The notes beneath the pieces were generated by a model, which made no database searches, was not told the origin of the DNA, and worked only from the letters and a program-made list of their open reading frames with translations. The position numbers and the translations under genes are program-made. From positions 1 to 64,000 of the forward strand of contig NZ_JAYMEM010000031.1 of NCBI RefSeq assembly GCF_037029465.1: 64,000 nucleotides of DNA, given 5' to 3'. Shown here one piece after another: positions 44,995 through 54,460 of this stretch. Each line of letters begins with the position of its first letter. Within the stretch, counting starts at the first letter, position 1. This stretch comes from Mesoflavibacter sp037029465. Its GTDB lineage: Bacteria > Bacteroidota > Bacteroidia > Flavobacteriales > Flavobacteriaceae.

Positions 44995-46425
44995 ATGAAA
45001 AAGAAATTACTTTTTTTGATGGCTGTGTTGTTATATACTTTAAACTATTCACAAGTAGGAATAGGTACAACAACTCCGGATCCATCATCTATCTTAGAAA
45101 TTGAATCTTCTACCTTAGGAATGCTAACTCCTAGAATGACAACTGCACAACGTAACGCAATAACAAATCCTGCAAATGGATTATTGGTATACGACACAGA
45201 TTTTGGCTTGTTTTATTTTTACGATAGTACTTCTTGGCAACCTCTATCGTCATCTCAACGTAATAATTACAAATTAATTAAAAGTGAAGCCGATTTAGCT
45301 GCCGAGTTAGTTGCTGGTAGTGGCACAACTTATCTTCTAGACTCAAACACATATTACGAAATTAATGGACTTATAACGCTGTCTTATCCAATAGAGCTAA
45401 ATAACGCCTATGTAGCAGGAGAAGATACTAATAATGATATTTTATTAAGGACTACAGGAAATATATTTGAAGGAGATACAGGTGGATCTGTTAGAAACTT
45501 AACTTTACAAGCTTCTGCAGGTTCAGTTTTTAATTTATCTGAAATAACTAATACCCAAAATTTAATTTTAAGAGATGCTTTTATTGTTAATTCTGCTTCT
45601 GTTGGTAGTATTACAGGATTTAATTTAGTCTTTTTTAGTATTGTACAATATGTTGGTAATACTACAGGTATAGTTTTTACAAATATAAATCAATTACTTC
45701 TTAATTCTGAAGGTTGGGATGGGAGTAATTCAGGTACTTATCAAACCTTTGTTGGTAATTTTGAAGTTATAGCAAAACAAGGTGGGTTTAGTGAAGTTGT
45801 AGGTGCTACAGCAGCAATAGATGTAGTAGGTATAACATCTTTAACAGGAGGAGGCACATTAAGAACTGTAGACTTTTTTGGAGGCGGTAATTATATAAAT
45901 GGACCAGGAACTTATACTAATTATAATTTTAATACCGATTGGGATGTTGATTGTGCAGGAATACCAGTAGAAAAAGATGCAGTTGCAGCTGGTAATTTTT
46001 ATTATAATGGAGCCGTAACTAGTGGTTTTACTCAGGAAATAAGTGATGGAATAGCAGTAGAAGTGGAAGGTAACGGTACTTTTGCTAGTAATAATTTATT
46101 TAGGTTCACTACGAATGGAGGAAATAATGGATTGCAATATGAAGGTTTAAAAAGTAGGCAATTTCAAATTAATGCTACATTATCAGTAAGAGTAATTAAT
46201 GCTGCAGGTAATTTTTATGCATTTTATATAGCGAAAAACGGAACAGTTTTAACAGAATCTAGATCTATTGTATATATAGATTCTAATGCGCAAATTCAAA
46301 ACGTTGCAATTAATCAAAATACCATTTTAAACACTAACGATGTTGTAGAGCTGCACGTGCAGAGATTAACAGGTTCTGGAGACGATGATTTAGTGATTTT
46401 TTCTGAAAATTTAAGTATAAACTAA
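44995..46425 (+). CDS. Secreted surface protein of the flavobacterial VGIGTTTP type
   Basis: A 476-aa exported protein: signal peptide ending LNYSQ, then VGIGTTTPDPSSILEIES. MLTPRMTTAQRNAI and GLLVYDTD follow, a conserved N-terminal module of many Flavobacteriia surface proteins that resembles phage tail-fibre starts. The rest is repetitive beta-rich sequence with low complexity in N, G and T (about 95-470), perhaps a beta-helix. No sorting domain is seen. The last four bases overlap the convergent TonB receptor gene. Its function is unknown, possibly adhesion. Confidence 0.82.
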   Translation: MKKKLLFLMAVLLYTLNYSQVGIGTTTPDPSSILEIESSTLGMLTPRMTTAQRNAITNPANGLLVYDTDFGLFYFYDSTSWQPLSSSQRNNYKLIKSEADLAAELVAGSGTTYLLDSNTYYEINGLITLSYPIELNNAYVAGEDTNNDILLRTTGNIFEGDTGGSVRNLTLQASAGSVFNLSEITNTQNLILRDAFIVNSASVGSITGFNLVFFSIVQYVGNTTGIVFTNINQLLLNSEGWDGSNSGTYQTFVGNFEVIAKQGGFSEVVGATAAIDVVGITSLTGGGTLRTVDFFGGGNYINGPGTYTNYNFNTDWDVDCAGIPVEKDAVAAGNFYYNGAVTSGFTQEISDGIAVEVEGNGTFASNNLFRFTTNGGNNGLQYEGLKSRQFQINATLSVRVINAAGNFYAFYIAKNGTVLTESRSIVYIDSNAQIQNVAINQNTILNTNDVVELHVQRLTGSGDDDLVIFSENLSIN

Positions 46426-48887
46426 AATCTCATAGTTGTTCTTACATTAAACACTCTTGGTGTTAAATAATTGGGTATAGCATATTGACGTTTACTGTAC
46501 ACATCTCTAACCCATGTGTTGGTTATAGAGTTTTGTACATTAAAAACATTAAATATTTCAAAGCCAAAAGACAATTCTTTAAACGGTTTTTTCCAACCAC
46601 TATCAAATTGTTTGTCTTTATCAACTAATACAAATTGTAATCCGACATCTGCACGTTTGTAGTCTGGTAAGCGGTTTTGGTATACGTAAGGATCTGCATA
46701 ACTTGGTGAGCCGCCAGGTAAACCTGTATTGTATACTAAATTTAAGTACATTTTCATACTAGGTATGTTTGGTACATAATCTTGAAATAACGCAGCAAAC
46801 TTTAGTCGTTGATCTGTTGGTCTAGGTATGTAGCCTCTATCATTAATGTTTTCTTCGGTTTTTAAATATCCAAAACTAAACCAACTTTCGGTACCAGGAA
46901 CAAACTCACCATTTAAACGTAAATCTAATCCGTATGCATAAGCTTCTGCATTATTATTTGCTCTGTATCTTATTCTAACATTTTCTAATGTGTATGGATT
47001 AACATCGGTTAGTTTTTTGTAATACGCTTCACTAGTTAATTTAAAAGGTCTGTCCCAAATTTTAAAGCTATAATCATTCCCAACAACTAAATGTATAGAT
47101 TTTTGTGCTTTAACATCTGCATTAACAACACCAAATCGATCACGTAATTCTCTGTAAAATGGTGGTTGGTAATATAATCCTCCACTTATTCTAAACAGCA
47201 TATCTTTATCCCAGTTAGGCTTTATGGCAAATTGCGCACGCGGAGAAAATACAGATTGACTAACAGATTGATTGCTTAACGCGTCATCTACAGTCCAACT
47301 ATGACTTCTTACACCAGCATTGTACCAAACATCGTGTTCGCCAATTTTACTGCGTAAACTCCATTGTACATATGCTTGCAGACGATTTATAACTGTACTA
47401 TTAGTAGCTCTAACGTTTTGATAGGCTTCTAAAGGACCTTGGTAAGGCTCATAAGGTTGCTCGTTAAACGCATCAGAACTTGGTGGATTTATAGAAAATC
47501 CTGCAGAATCTATAACTTCCCATTCTACTAATCGGTCTCTAATATCTTCATTTGTATATTTAATTGAAAACTTAAATTCGTTTTCATTTTTAGTGTAAGT
47601 TCCTTTTGCTTCTATGGTAGAAATTAACGCATCTAAATCGTTACGACCATGGTTAAGTTGGCTTCCAATACCTTCTGCAAATTCGACTTCACCAAAATTA
47701 TCATCGCCAATATTACTGTTTACTTCACCTAAAGCATATTGTGCTAATATGTCAAAATACTCTTCTTCAGTTGTGTGGTAAGTAGAGGTAACAAGACTTA
47801 AGTCTAAATCGTCATTTACTTTATAATTAGCACTTAAAGCTCCAAATAATGTTTGGTATTGATCTTTTTCTTGGCCTTCATATCTTACGACTAATGCTAA
47901 CGGATTATCTAATGTACCAAAGTTGGTTTGACGAGTAAGCGGAATATAATCGTAGTCGTTTAAGGACGCATTTCCTAAAAAGCTAAGTTCAAATTTATCG
48001 GTAAATCTGTAAGTGAAATAACTTTGAAGATCTGCAAAAGTAGGGTTGAAGTTGGTTTCTGTTTCTTGTGCATCTACCAATAAGCTATTATCTCGGTATC
48101 TTAAACCAACAATACCAGTAAATTTTGAGTCTTTACTAGCTGTTTCAACCGCTAAACTTCCACCTAAAAGGCTTAAATCTGCAGCAACACCAAATTCGGT
48201 TGGCTTTTTATAAGTGATATCTAAAACTGAAGACAATTTATCGCCATATTTAGCTTGAAATCCACCAGCAGAAAATTCGATATTACTTACTAAATCAGAG
48301 TTGACAAAGCTTAAACCTTCTTGTTGTCCAGAGCGGATTAAAAATGGACGATAGACTTCAATACCATTAACATAAATAAGGTTTTCATCATAATTTCCAC
48401 CACGTACCGAGTATTGTGTACTTAACTCGTTATTACTGCTTACACCAGGTAAGGTTTTTAAAAGATTTTCTACACCAGCTTGCGCACCAGGAATTTTAAG
48501 TAGCACTTCTGGCGCTATGGTAACAATACCTTCAACATCTTTTCGTTTTTTTCCGCTTAAAACAACAGTTGAAATCTGTACAGCATCTTCTTTCATTACT
48601 GGGTTAAACTCGAAAATTTCACCATTTTTTAAGTTGAAAGTCGCTTCTACATTTTTAAGTGATACATGAGAAAAAACAACTGTAACATCTGTGTTTGCAG
48701 GTATTTTTAAAGAGAAAAAACCATTATTATTTGTTTGTGTTCCTAAGTCTCCACTTTTTATGTTAACAGCTTCAATAGGTTGGTTAAATTCATCTAAAAT
48801 CACACCATTTATAGTGGCTGTTTGAGCCAAAGTGAAAATTGGTATTAAGACAAAAAGAAGCTTTAAGGTTAGTTTTAGTTTTTTCAA
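46422..48887 (-). CDS. TonB-dependent receptor with carboxypeptidase-like regulatory domain
   Basis: An 821-aa outer-membrane active transporter. After the signal peptide (TLAQ) a CarboxypepD_reg-like domain spans about 25-95 (INGVILDEFNQPIEAVNI). A plug domain at about 115-230 contains LKTLPGVSS and YSVRGGNYDENLIYVNGIEV. The beta-barrel runs to the terminal phenylalanine (NVRTTMRF). It lacks SusC-specific features and no SusD partner is beside it, so the substrate is unknown. It follows the M23 peptidase gene by 12 bp and is probably co-transcribed with it. Confidence 0.94.
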   Translation of the reverse strand: MKKLKLTLKLLFVLIPIFTLAQTATINGVILDEFNQPIEAVNIKSGDLGTQTNNNGFFSLKIPANTDVTVVFSHVSLKNVEATFNLKNGEIFEFNPVMKEDAVQISTVVLSGKKRKDVEGIVTIAPEVLLKIPGAQAGVENLLKTLPGVSSNNELSTQYSVRGGNYDENLIYVNGIEVYRPFLIRSGQQEGLSFVNSDLVSNIEFSAGGFQAKYGDKLSSVLDITYKKPTEFGVAADLSLLGGSLAVETASKDSKFTGIVGLRYRDNSLLVDAQETETNFNPTFADLQSYFTYRFTDKFELSFLGNASLNDYDYIPLTRQTNFGTLDNPLALVVRYEGQEKDQYQTLFGALSANYKVNDDLDLSLVTSTYHTTEEEYFDILAQYALGEVNSNIGDDNFGEVEFAEGIGSQLNHGRNDLDALISTIEAKGTYTKNENEFKFSIKYTNEDIRDRLVEWEVIDSAGFSINPPSSDAFNEQPYEPYQGPLEAYQNVRATNSTVINRLQAYVQWSLRSKIGEHDVWYNAGVRSHSWTVDDALSNQSVSQSVFSPRAQFAIKPNWDKDMLFRISGGLYYQPPFYRELRDRFGVVNADVKAQKSIHLVVGNDYSFKIWDRPFKLTSEAYYKKLTDVNPYTLENVRIRYRANNNAEAYAYGLDLRLNGEFVPGTESWFSFGYLKTEENINDRGYIPRPTDQRLKFAALFQDYVPNIPSMKMYLNLVYNTGLPGGSPSYADPYVYQNRLPDYKRADVGLQFVLVDKDKQFDSGWKKPFKELSFGFEIFNVFNVQNSITNTWVRDVYSKRQYAIPNYLTPRVFNVRTTMRF

Positions 48888-48899
48888 AGGTCTAAAAAT

Positions 48900-50588
48900 T
48901 TATTTTCTATGGAAAGTTGCCTCAAATGTAGTACTATTTCCAACATTATCTGTTACAATTACTTTTAAATTGTTGTTGGTATCTTTAACGACATTATCTT
49001 TAAAATCGTGTACAAGCATATCGGTTTTGTAATCATATTCCATTAAAATCCACTTTCCGTTAACGGTTGCTCGATAATTAGAAATACCAGTTAGCTTATC
49101 TTCAATTTTAAGTTTTAAAAAGCGGTATTTACTCATCCATTTTCCGTCAGTAAAATTAACGGGTTCTATGGTTGGAGCAACAGTATCTCTTGCTAAACAG
49201 TAAGTGCCTAAATCGTTGGTTCTGGTATATAAAACATTATCTTTTTGTTTAGTTGAAGAGTAACTAGGAAAATCATTCCAACCAACTAACCTTGCAATAT
49301 AAAGTTGTTTTAAATCTTCTTGAGAATAGCCAGTTATATCATAATTTATAGTGAAATATTTACTGGCAGCTTTATTATTGTCATGCACTTTTACTGTGTC
49401 TGAATGCACTTGAAAGTCCATAAAAAAGTTATCGTAAAAAGTTTCTTTAGGAATATCTACAGTTATTTTATCTTTTTCTAGGATAACATTTTCTTCTCTA
49501 TTAATGTAATATTGAGAAGTGAAGCTGGGCGCAGTTTCGGTCACAGGAGTAGTATCACCATTAATGTTTATGTCAATAATTGTAGTATTGCCTTCAAAAT
49601 CTTCAACTTTAATTTTATATAAAGACGCTATAGAATCGTAAATCATAACATATCCATCATCTACTAAATTTTCATACATACTTAAAGGGTTATTAGTATC
49701 TAAAAATAGTTTTTGAAGACGTTCTTTTTCTTCAGAATAATGTGGATAATCAATTAAACGGTTAAGATGTTTTGTTTCGTCAAACGAAAAACGCTTAAAA
49801 TTAATAGTGAAATTAGGCATACCATTTAAAGCAGTTTCAATTTTATAAACGCCATTTTTATTCGCAGCTAAATCTTGTCTGTCTATGGTATTTATAGCAA
49901 AACCAATTTTACCGTGTGCTTTAATGTCTTCAACTTTATAATCGCCATTTTGAAGCGGAATTAAACGCAATTTTTGCTTTAAATTAGAATTGTTAACATG
50001 TGATAATTCGTTAATTGGGTAAGCGTAAATACTTCTTACTATTGGTTTTTTAGAGTCTTTAACTTTAATGCCAAACAATAAAGGATTTATAGGTCGTTCT
50101 AGGTTATCTCTAATTTCATAATGAAGATGTGGTCCGCCAGAACTACCTGTGTTTCCTGAATAAGCAATAACTTCTCCTTTTGTTAAAATAAGTTCGTTGT
50201 TTGTTGGAAAAACTTCAATTTCAAAAGATTCTTGTTCGTATTGTTTCTTTTTAATAAAGCTTTCAATTTTATCAGAAAAACGTTGTAAATGTGCATAAAC
50301 AGTAGTGTAACCGTTTGGATGTGTAATGTAAAGCGCTTTACCGTATCCAAAATGAGCAATTTTAATCCTACTTACGTAACCACTTGCAGCAGCATAGACT
50401 TTTAAACCTTCTCGCTGTTTAGTTTTAATATCTAATCCAGAATGAAAATGATTGCTTCTAAGTTCTCCAAACGTACCAGCTAAAATAGTTTCGCCATCCA
50501 AAGGTGAAGCAAAATAATCTTGCGGGTACATATTTTGAGCATTGATAAAACTTGAAAAAAATAAAAAGAGAAATGTTATAAATCGCAT
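48900..50588 (-). CDS. M23 family metallopeptidase
   Basis: A 562-aa exported peptidase (signal peptide MRFITFLFLFFSSFINAQ). The LytM domain is near the N-terminus, about residues 30-165, with zinc motifs NHFHSGLDI and GPHLHYEIRD. This is the active form that cuts peptidoglycan cross-links or other glycine-containing peptides. The remaining ~390 residues are beta-rich and uncharacterised. I prefer the ATG at 50588 over one nine bases upstream. It leads the pair with the TonB receptor. Confidence 0.92.
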   Translation of the reverse strand: MRFITFLFLFFSSFINAQNMYPQDYFASPLDGETILAGTFGELRSNHFHSGLDIKTKQREGLKVYAAASGYVSRIKIAHFGYGKALYITHPNGYTTVYAHLQRFSDKIESFIKKKQYEQESFEIEVFPTNNELILTKGEVIAYSGNTGSSGGPHLHYEIRDNLERPINPLLFGIKVKDSKKPIVRSIYAYPINELSHVNNSNLKQKLRLIPLQNGDYKVEDIKAHGKIGFAINTIDRQDLAANKNGVYKIETALNGMPNFTINFKRFSFDETKHLNRLIDYPHYSEEKERLQKLFLDTNNPLSMYENLVDDGYVMIYDSIASLYKIKVEDFEGNTTIIDININGDTTPVTETAPSFTSQYYINREENVILEKDKITVDIPKETFYDNFFMDFQVHSDTVKVHDNNKAASKYFTINYDITGYSQEDLKQLYIARLVGWNDFPSYSSTKQKDNVLYTRTNDLGTYCLARDTVAPTIEPVNFTDGKWMSKYRFLKLKIEDKLTGISNYRATVNGKWILMEYDYKTDMLVHDFKDNVVKDTNNNLKVIVTDNVGNSTTFEATFHRK

Positions 50589-50707
50589 AAAATACATGTT
50601 ACTGCTAAAATAGAAATAAGGTTTTAATTAGCAAACAAAAATCAATAACTAGACCAACCAATTGATTTTTAAATACTTTTTTAAAAATAAAATTTTATGA
50701 AAAAACA

Positions 50708-50737
50708 ATTGTATAATCCTACGGTTTGATTAACTTT
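50708..50737 (+). promoter_or_regulatory. Strong promoter for the coiled-coil/zapA operon
   Basis: TTG (50708-50710), a 19-base spacer, then TAACTTTG (50730-50737): a full match to the Bacteroidota -33/-7 pattern, 27 bases before the ATG at 50764. Confidence 0.7.
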
Positions 50738-50763
50738 GTAAGATAAGTATAGGTATTAGCAGA

Positions 50764-51054
50764 ATGAGTAAAATTGAAGACATTGTTGATAATCTAGAGC
50801 AAAAAATTAGCAAAGTCTTAAAGAGACAGCAAGTTTTAAAAGCAGAAAATGCTAAGCTAAAAGAAGCATTGCAACAATCTCAATCAGTGTTAAAAGCCAA
50901 AGACCTAGAATTAGATAATTGGCAAGAAAAATATAATACACTTAAAATGGCTAACACCATACTTGGCAGTGACAATGATAAACGAGAAACAAAGCTCAAG
51001 ATAAATGCATTAATTAGAGAAATTGACCATTGTATAAGTCAATTATCTAGTTAA
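50764..51054 (+). CDS. Small coiled-coil protein upstream of zapA
   Basis: A 96-aa protein that is almost entirely predicted coiled coil (heptads from about residue 5 to 65), with no membrane segment. Its position 13 bp before zapA and its architecture recall ZapB, the cell-division coiled coil that partners ZapA, but sequence alone does not prove homology. A strong promoter stands just upstream. Confidence 0.8.
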   Translation: MSKIEDIVDNLEQKISKVLKRQQVLKAENAKLKEALQQSQSVLKAKDLELDNWQEKYNTLKMANTILGSDNDKRETKLKINALIREIDHCISQLSS

Positions 51055-51067
51055 AATATTAAGATTA

Positions 51068-51361
51068 ATGGCAGACACACTAAAAATAAAGTTATCAATA
51101 GCAAATAGAGTGTATCCATTAACAATTGCACCAAGCCAAGAAGAAGGCTTAAGACTAGCTGCAAAAAAAATTGAAGCTATGATAAAGCAATTTGAGCAAA
51201 GTTATTCTGTTAGAGATAAGCAAGATGTATTGGCAATGTGCGCATTACAATTTGCTAGTCAAGTAGAGCAGAGTATATTAGATAAAGAGTACGTGTCAGA
51301 ACATGTTGAAGAAAAATTAAAAGCCTTAAACAATATGTTAGACACACATTTAAGTTTATAA
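51068..51361 (+). CDS. zapA: Cell division protein ZapA
   Basis: A 97-aa protein with the ZapA globular head (LKIKLSIANRVYPLTI) and the C-terminal helix. ZapA cross-links FtsZ filaments in the division ring. The block DVLAMCALQFASQVEQ is typical. It is followed by a 6S RNA gene, as zapA is in many bacteria. Confidence 0.9.
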   Translation: MADTLKIKLSIANRVYPLTIAPSQEEGLRLAAKKIEAMIKQFEQSYSVRDKQDVLAMCALQFASQVEQSILDKEYVSEHVEEKLKALNNMLDTHLSL

Positions 51362-51393
51362 AGTAAAACGTTCATAACACATAAAATAATAGG

Positions 51394-51576
51394 TTACTGC
51401 CTACATTGATTATCTTTTTGAGAAACTCAACGTTAATTCTTTAAAAAGGGTGAGTTTAAGCTGTAAAAGCATGCTGCTAATACTACGTATTTGGGCAGAT
51501 CCTTGATCAGTTTGTTAGCCCTAAACTTGTTTTTAAGGAGTTTTTTTCAAAACAAAATTAATGTAGGCTTTTTTTA
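51394..51576 (+). ncRNA. ssrS: 6S RNA (6S-Flavo type)
   Basis: The 232-bp gap between zapA and rny holds a structured RNA of about 180 bases. Its ends pair as GCCTACATT (51399-51407) with AATGTAGGC (51560-51568), followed by a T-run. Inner pairings include AAACTC with GAGTTT (about 51423 and 51538) and AGTTTA with TAAACT. Location after zapA, size and closing stem fit 6S RNA, which binds RNA polymerase to adjust transcription in stationary phase; the Bacteroidota form is Rfam 6S-Flavo. The exact ends are inferred. Confidence 0.8.
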
Positions 51577-51593
51577 TATATAATTAATCAACA

Positions 51594-53165
51594 ATGGATA
51601 ATACAATTTTAATAATTGCTGGTATTGCAATTGGAGCCTTAATAGGTTTTATTATTGCAAAAATGCTAGAACGAAGTAATGCATCAAAGCTAATTAAAAG
51701 TGCAAAAAAATCTGCAGCAGCTATCGTAAAAGAAGCAAATGCAGAAGGAGAAAGCATTAAAAAAGATAAAATTTTACAAGCTAAAGAAAAGTTTTTAGAG
51801 CTAAAGGCAGAGCATGAAAAAGTAATCATGAGCAGAGACAAGAAAATGTCTGATGCCGAAAAACGTATTAGAGATAAGGAATCTCAAGTATCAAGTGAGT
51901 TATCAAAAACTAAAAAACTTAATGCAGAAATAGAAGAAAAATCTAATGATTTTGATCACCGTTTAGATGTTTTAGATAAAAAACAATCAGAGCTTGATAG
52001 ACTACATAAAAGTCAAGTAGAGCAGTTAGAAGTTATTTCTAGTTTATCTGCAGACGAAGCTAAAGAACAGTTAATAGAATCTTTAAAAGGTGAAGCAAAA
52101 AGTGATGCTATGGCTTATATCCAAGATAAAATGGAAGAAGCTAAATTAACAGCACAACAAGAAGCTAAAAAGATTATTATTAACACCATACAACGTATTG
52201 GTACAGAAGAAGCAGTAGATAACTGTGTATCTGTATTTAATATAGAAAGTGATGATGTAAAAGGACGAATTATTGGTCGTGAAGGTAGAAACATTAGAGC
52301 TATTGAAGCTGCGACAGGTGTAGAAATTATAGTTGATGATACGCCAGAAGCAATTATTCTTTCTTGTTTTGATTCTGTAAGACGTGAAGTTGCACGTTTA
52401 TCGTTACATAAATTAGTAACAGATGGACGTATACATCCTGCACGTATTGAAGAAGTAGTTAAAAAGACTCAAAAACAAATAGAGCAGGAGATAATAGAAG
52501 TAGGTAAGCGTACCGTTATCGATTTAGGTATTCATGGTTTACATCCAGAATTAATAAAAATGGTAGGACGTATGAAGTATCGTTCTTCTTACGGTCAAAA
52601 CTTATTACAACACTCGCGTGAAGTTGCTAAACTTTGTGGTGTAATGGCAGCAGAATTAGGATTAAATCCTAAATTAGCTAAAAGAGCAGGTCTATTACAT
52701 GATATAGGAAAAGTGCCAGATGCAGAAGCAGATATGGAAACACCTCACGCTATTTTAGGTATGCAATGGGCAGAAAAATTTGGTGAAAAACCAGATGTAT
52801 GTAATGCTATTGGTGCTCACCATGATGAAATAGAGATGAAGTCTTTATTATCACCAATAATTCAAGTGTGTGATGCGATCTCTGGAGCAAGACCAGGAGC
52901 AAGACGTCAAGTTTTAGATAGCTATATACAACGATTAAAAGATTTAGAAGAAATAGCATTTGGCTTTAGTGGTGTTAAAAAAGCCTACGCAATACAAGCA
53001 GGTAGAGAATTACGTGTTATTGTTGAAAGTGAAAAAGTAAGCGATCAAAATGCTGCTGATTTATCGTTTAATATTTCTCAAAAAATACAAACAGATATGA
53101 CTTATCCAGGTCAAGTTAAAGTAACTGTAATTAGAGAAACAAGAGCAATAAATATTGCTAAGTAA
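51594..53165 (+). CDS. rny: Ribonuclease Y
   Basis: A 523-aa membrane-anchored endoribonuclease that starts mRNA decay. It has an N-terminal membrane helix (ILIIAGIAIGALIGFIIA), a long charged coiled coil to about residue 190, a KH RNA-binding domain (GRIIGREGRNIRAIE), and an HD catalytic domain with RAGLLHDIGK. The length equals the family norm. It follows the 6S RNA gene by 18 bases and ends before a bidirectional terminator. Confidence 0.96.
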   Translation: MDNTILIIAGIAIGALIGFIIAKMLERSNASKLIKSAKKSAAAIVKEANAEGESIKKDKILQAKEKFLELKAEHEKVIMSRDKKMSDAEKRIRDKESQVSSELSKTKKLNAEIEEKSNDFDHRLDVLDKKQSELDRLHKSQVEQLEVISSLSADEAKEQLIESLKGEAKSDAMAYIQDKMEEAKLTAQQEAKKIIINTIQRIGTEEAVDNCVSVFNIESDDVKGRIIGREGRNIRAIEAATGVEIIVDDTPEAIILSCFDSVRREVARLSLHKLVTDGRIHPARIEEVVKKTQKQIEQEIIEVGKRTVIDLGIHGLHPELIKMVGRMKYRSSYGQNLLQHSREVAKLCGVMAAELGLNPKLAKRAGLLHDIGKVPDAEADMETPHAILGMQWAEKFGEKPDVCNAIGAHHDEIEMKSLLSPIIQVCDAISGARPGARRQVLDSYIQRLKDLEEIAFGFSGVKKAYAIQAGRELRVIVESEKVSDQNAADLSFNISQKIQTDMTYPGQVKVTVIRETRAINIAK

Positions 53166-53192
53166 ACAAAAAATATAATAGAGAATTAAAAT

Positions 53193-53220
53193 AAAAATCC
53201 AGCCTAGTGCTGGATTTTTT
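53193..53220. terminator. Bidirectional terminator between rny and the histidine kinase
   Basis: A stem AAAAATCCAGC / GCTGGATTTTT with loop CTAGT. Its loop contains the stop of the minus-strand kinase gene, so it overlaps the gene's last bases. Confidence 0.88.
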
Positions 53221-54352
53221 GATTAGGTAAATGAAGTGTAAAGGTTGTACCTTCATTAATAGTACTTTCTACATCTACAGAGCCGCCAAAGGCTTCTAAT
53301 TGGTTTTTTACTAAATACAAACCAACACCTTCTGCATCTGGATTATTATGAAATGTTTTATATAAGCCAAAAAGATCATTTTTAAATTTATCTAAGTTTA
53401 TGCCTATACCATTATCTTTTACAACTAAGTTTGTGTGTGTATCAAAACATTCAGAAGCAATTAAAATCTCAGGATTTCGTTTAGGATGTTTATATTTAAT
53501 TGCATTGGTTACTAGATTCTGAACTATACTATATAAATAAGACTTGTTAAAATTAACGCTACAATCATCAGAAATACTAACTTTTATATTAGCGCTCTTT
53601 TCTGAAATCAAATATTCTAAATCTTTTAAAACGTTATTTATCTTGGCATTGAGCTTAATGTTTTCACTTGTTTCTTCTGGTTTAGACTGTATGGAAACAA
53701 TTTCACTTAAATCATTTATAGTTTTAGTTAATGATTTTGAAAGAGTTTTCATGTAATCAAGCATTTCCTTTTTTTCATCTTCATTTTTAGCTTCATCATA
53801 AAACTGAAGTAAACTTTCAAAATTCCCTGCGTGTTGTTTTAGGTTGTGAGTTACAATGTGAGCAAAGTTTTGTAGTTTACTATTCTTCTTTGCAATAAGA
53901 TCTAAAGTTTCTTTTATTTTTTGCTCATTGTCTGCATAATCGGTAATATCTACATGTGTACCAATAACTCTTGTAGCTTCTCCTAGTAGGTTTTTTTCTA
54001 TATATTGACCACGATCTAAAACCCATCTATAAGTACCGTCTTTATGTAATATACGATGCTTGTTCTCGTAATTGGGAAGTAAACCATTTAAGTGGTCTTT
54101 AAAGTCTTTAAAATATTGTTCTTTGTCTTCTGGATGAACACGATCATTCCAGTCATTAATATTTTGACCAAAAGCATCATCATCTTCAAAGCCTATTATA
54201 GCTTTAGAAGGTTTTGAAAAGAAAATTTTATTGGTTTCAGTATTAAAGTCCCATATACCAACTTTTGAAATTTCTAAGGCAAGTTGCCATTTTACGTTTT
54301 CAAAATGTTCGTCATTGGAGTTTAACTTAAGCTCTTTTAATAACTGTGACAT
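53204..54352 (-). CDS. PAS-domain sensor histidine kinase, cytoplasmic
   Basis: A 382-aa soluble kinase with no membrane segment. One PAS sensor domain of the PAS_3 type spans about 22-140 (VHPEDKEQYF, HRILHKDGTYRWVLDRG). A phosphoacceptor helix has H169 in VTHNLKQH. The ATPase domain shows VTNAIKYKHP, DNGIGINL and GVGLYLVKNQLEAFGG. The signal sensed is unknown. No response regulator lies next to it, so it is an orphan kinase. Confidence 0.93.
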   Translation of the reverse strand: MSQLLKELKLNSNDEHFENVKWQLALEISKVGIWDFNTETNKIFFSKPSKAIIGFEDDDAFGQNINDWNDRVHPEDKEQYFKDFKDHLNGLLPNYENKHRILHKDGTYRWVLDRGQYIEKNLLGEATRVIGTHVDITDYADNEQKIKETLDLIAKKNSKLQNFAHIVTHNLKQHAGNFESLLQFYDEAKNEDEKKEMLDYMKTLSKSLTKTINDLSEIVSIQSKPEETSENIKLNAKINNVLKDLEYLISEKSANIKVSISDDCSVNFNKSYLYSIVQNLVTNAIKYKHPKRNPEILIASECFDTHTNLVVKDNGIGINLDKFKNDLFGLYKTFHNNPDAEGVGLYLVKNQLEAFGGSVDVESTINEGTTFTLHLPNQKIQH

Positions 54353-54460
54353 ACAGAAAGTACCGTTGCGTTAATTTAAGATTAAGCTAGCATAAGGGAT
54401 TCAAATACAAACTTATAGATTATCTGTTTAATGGCAAAAATATTTCGATGAAATGCATAT

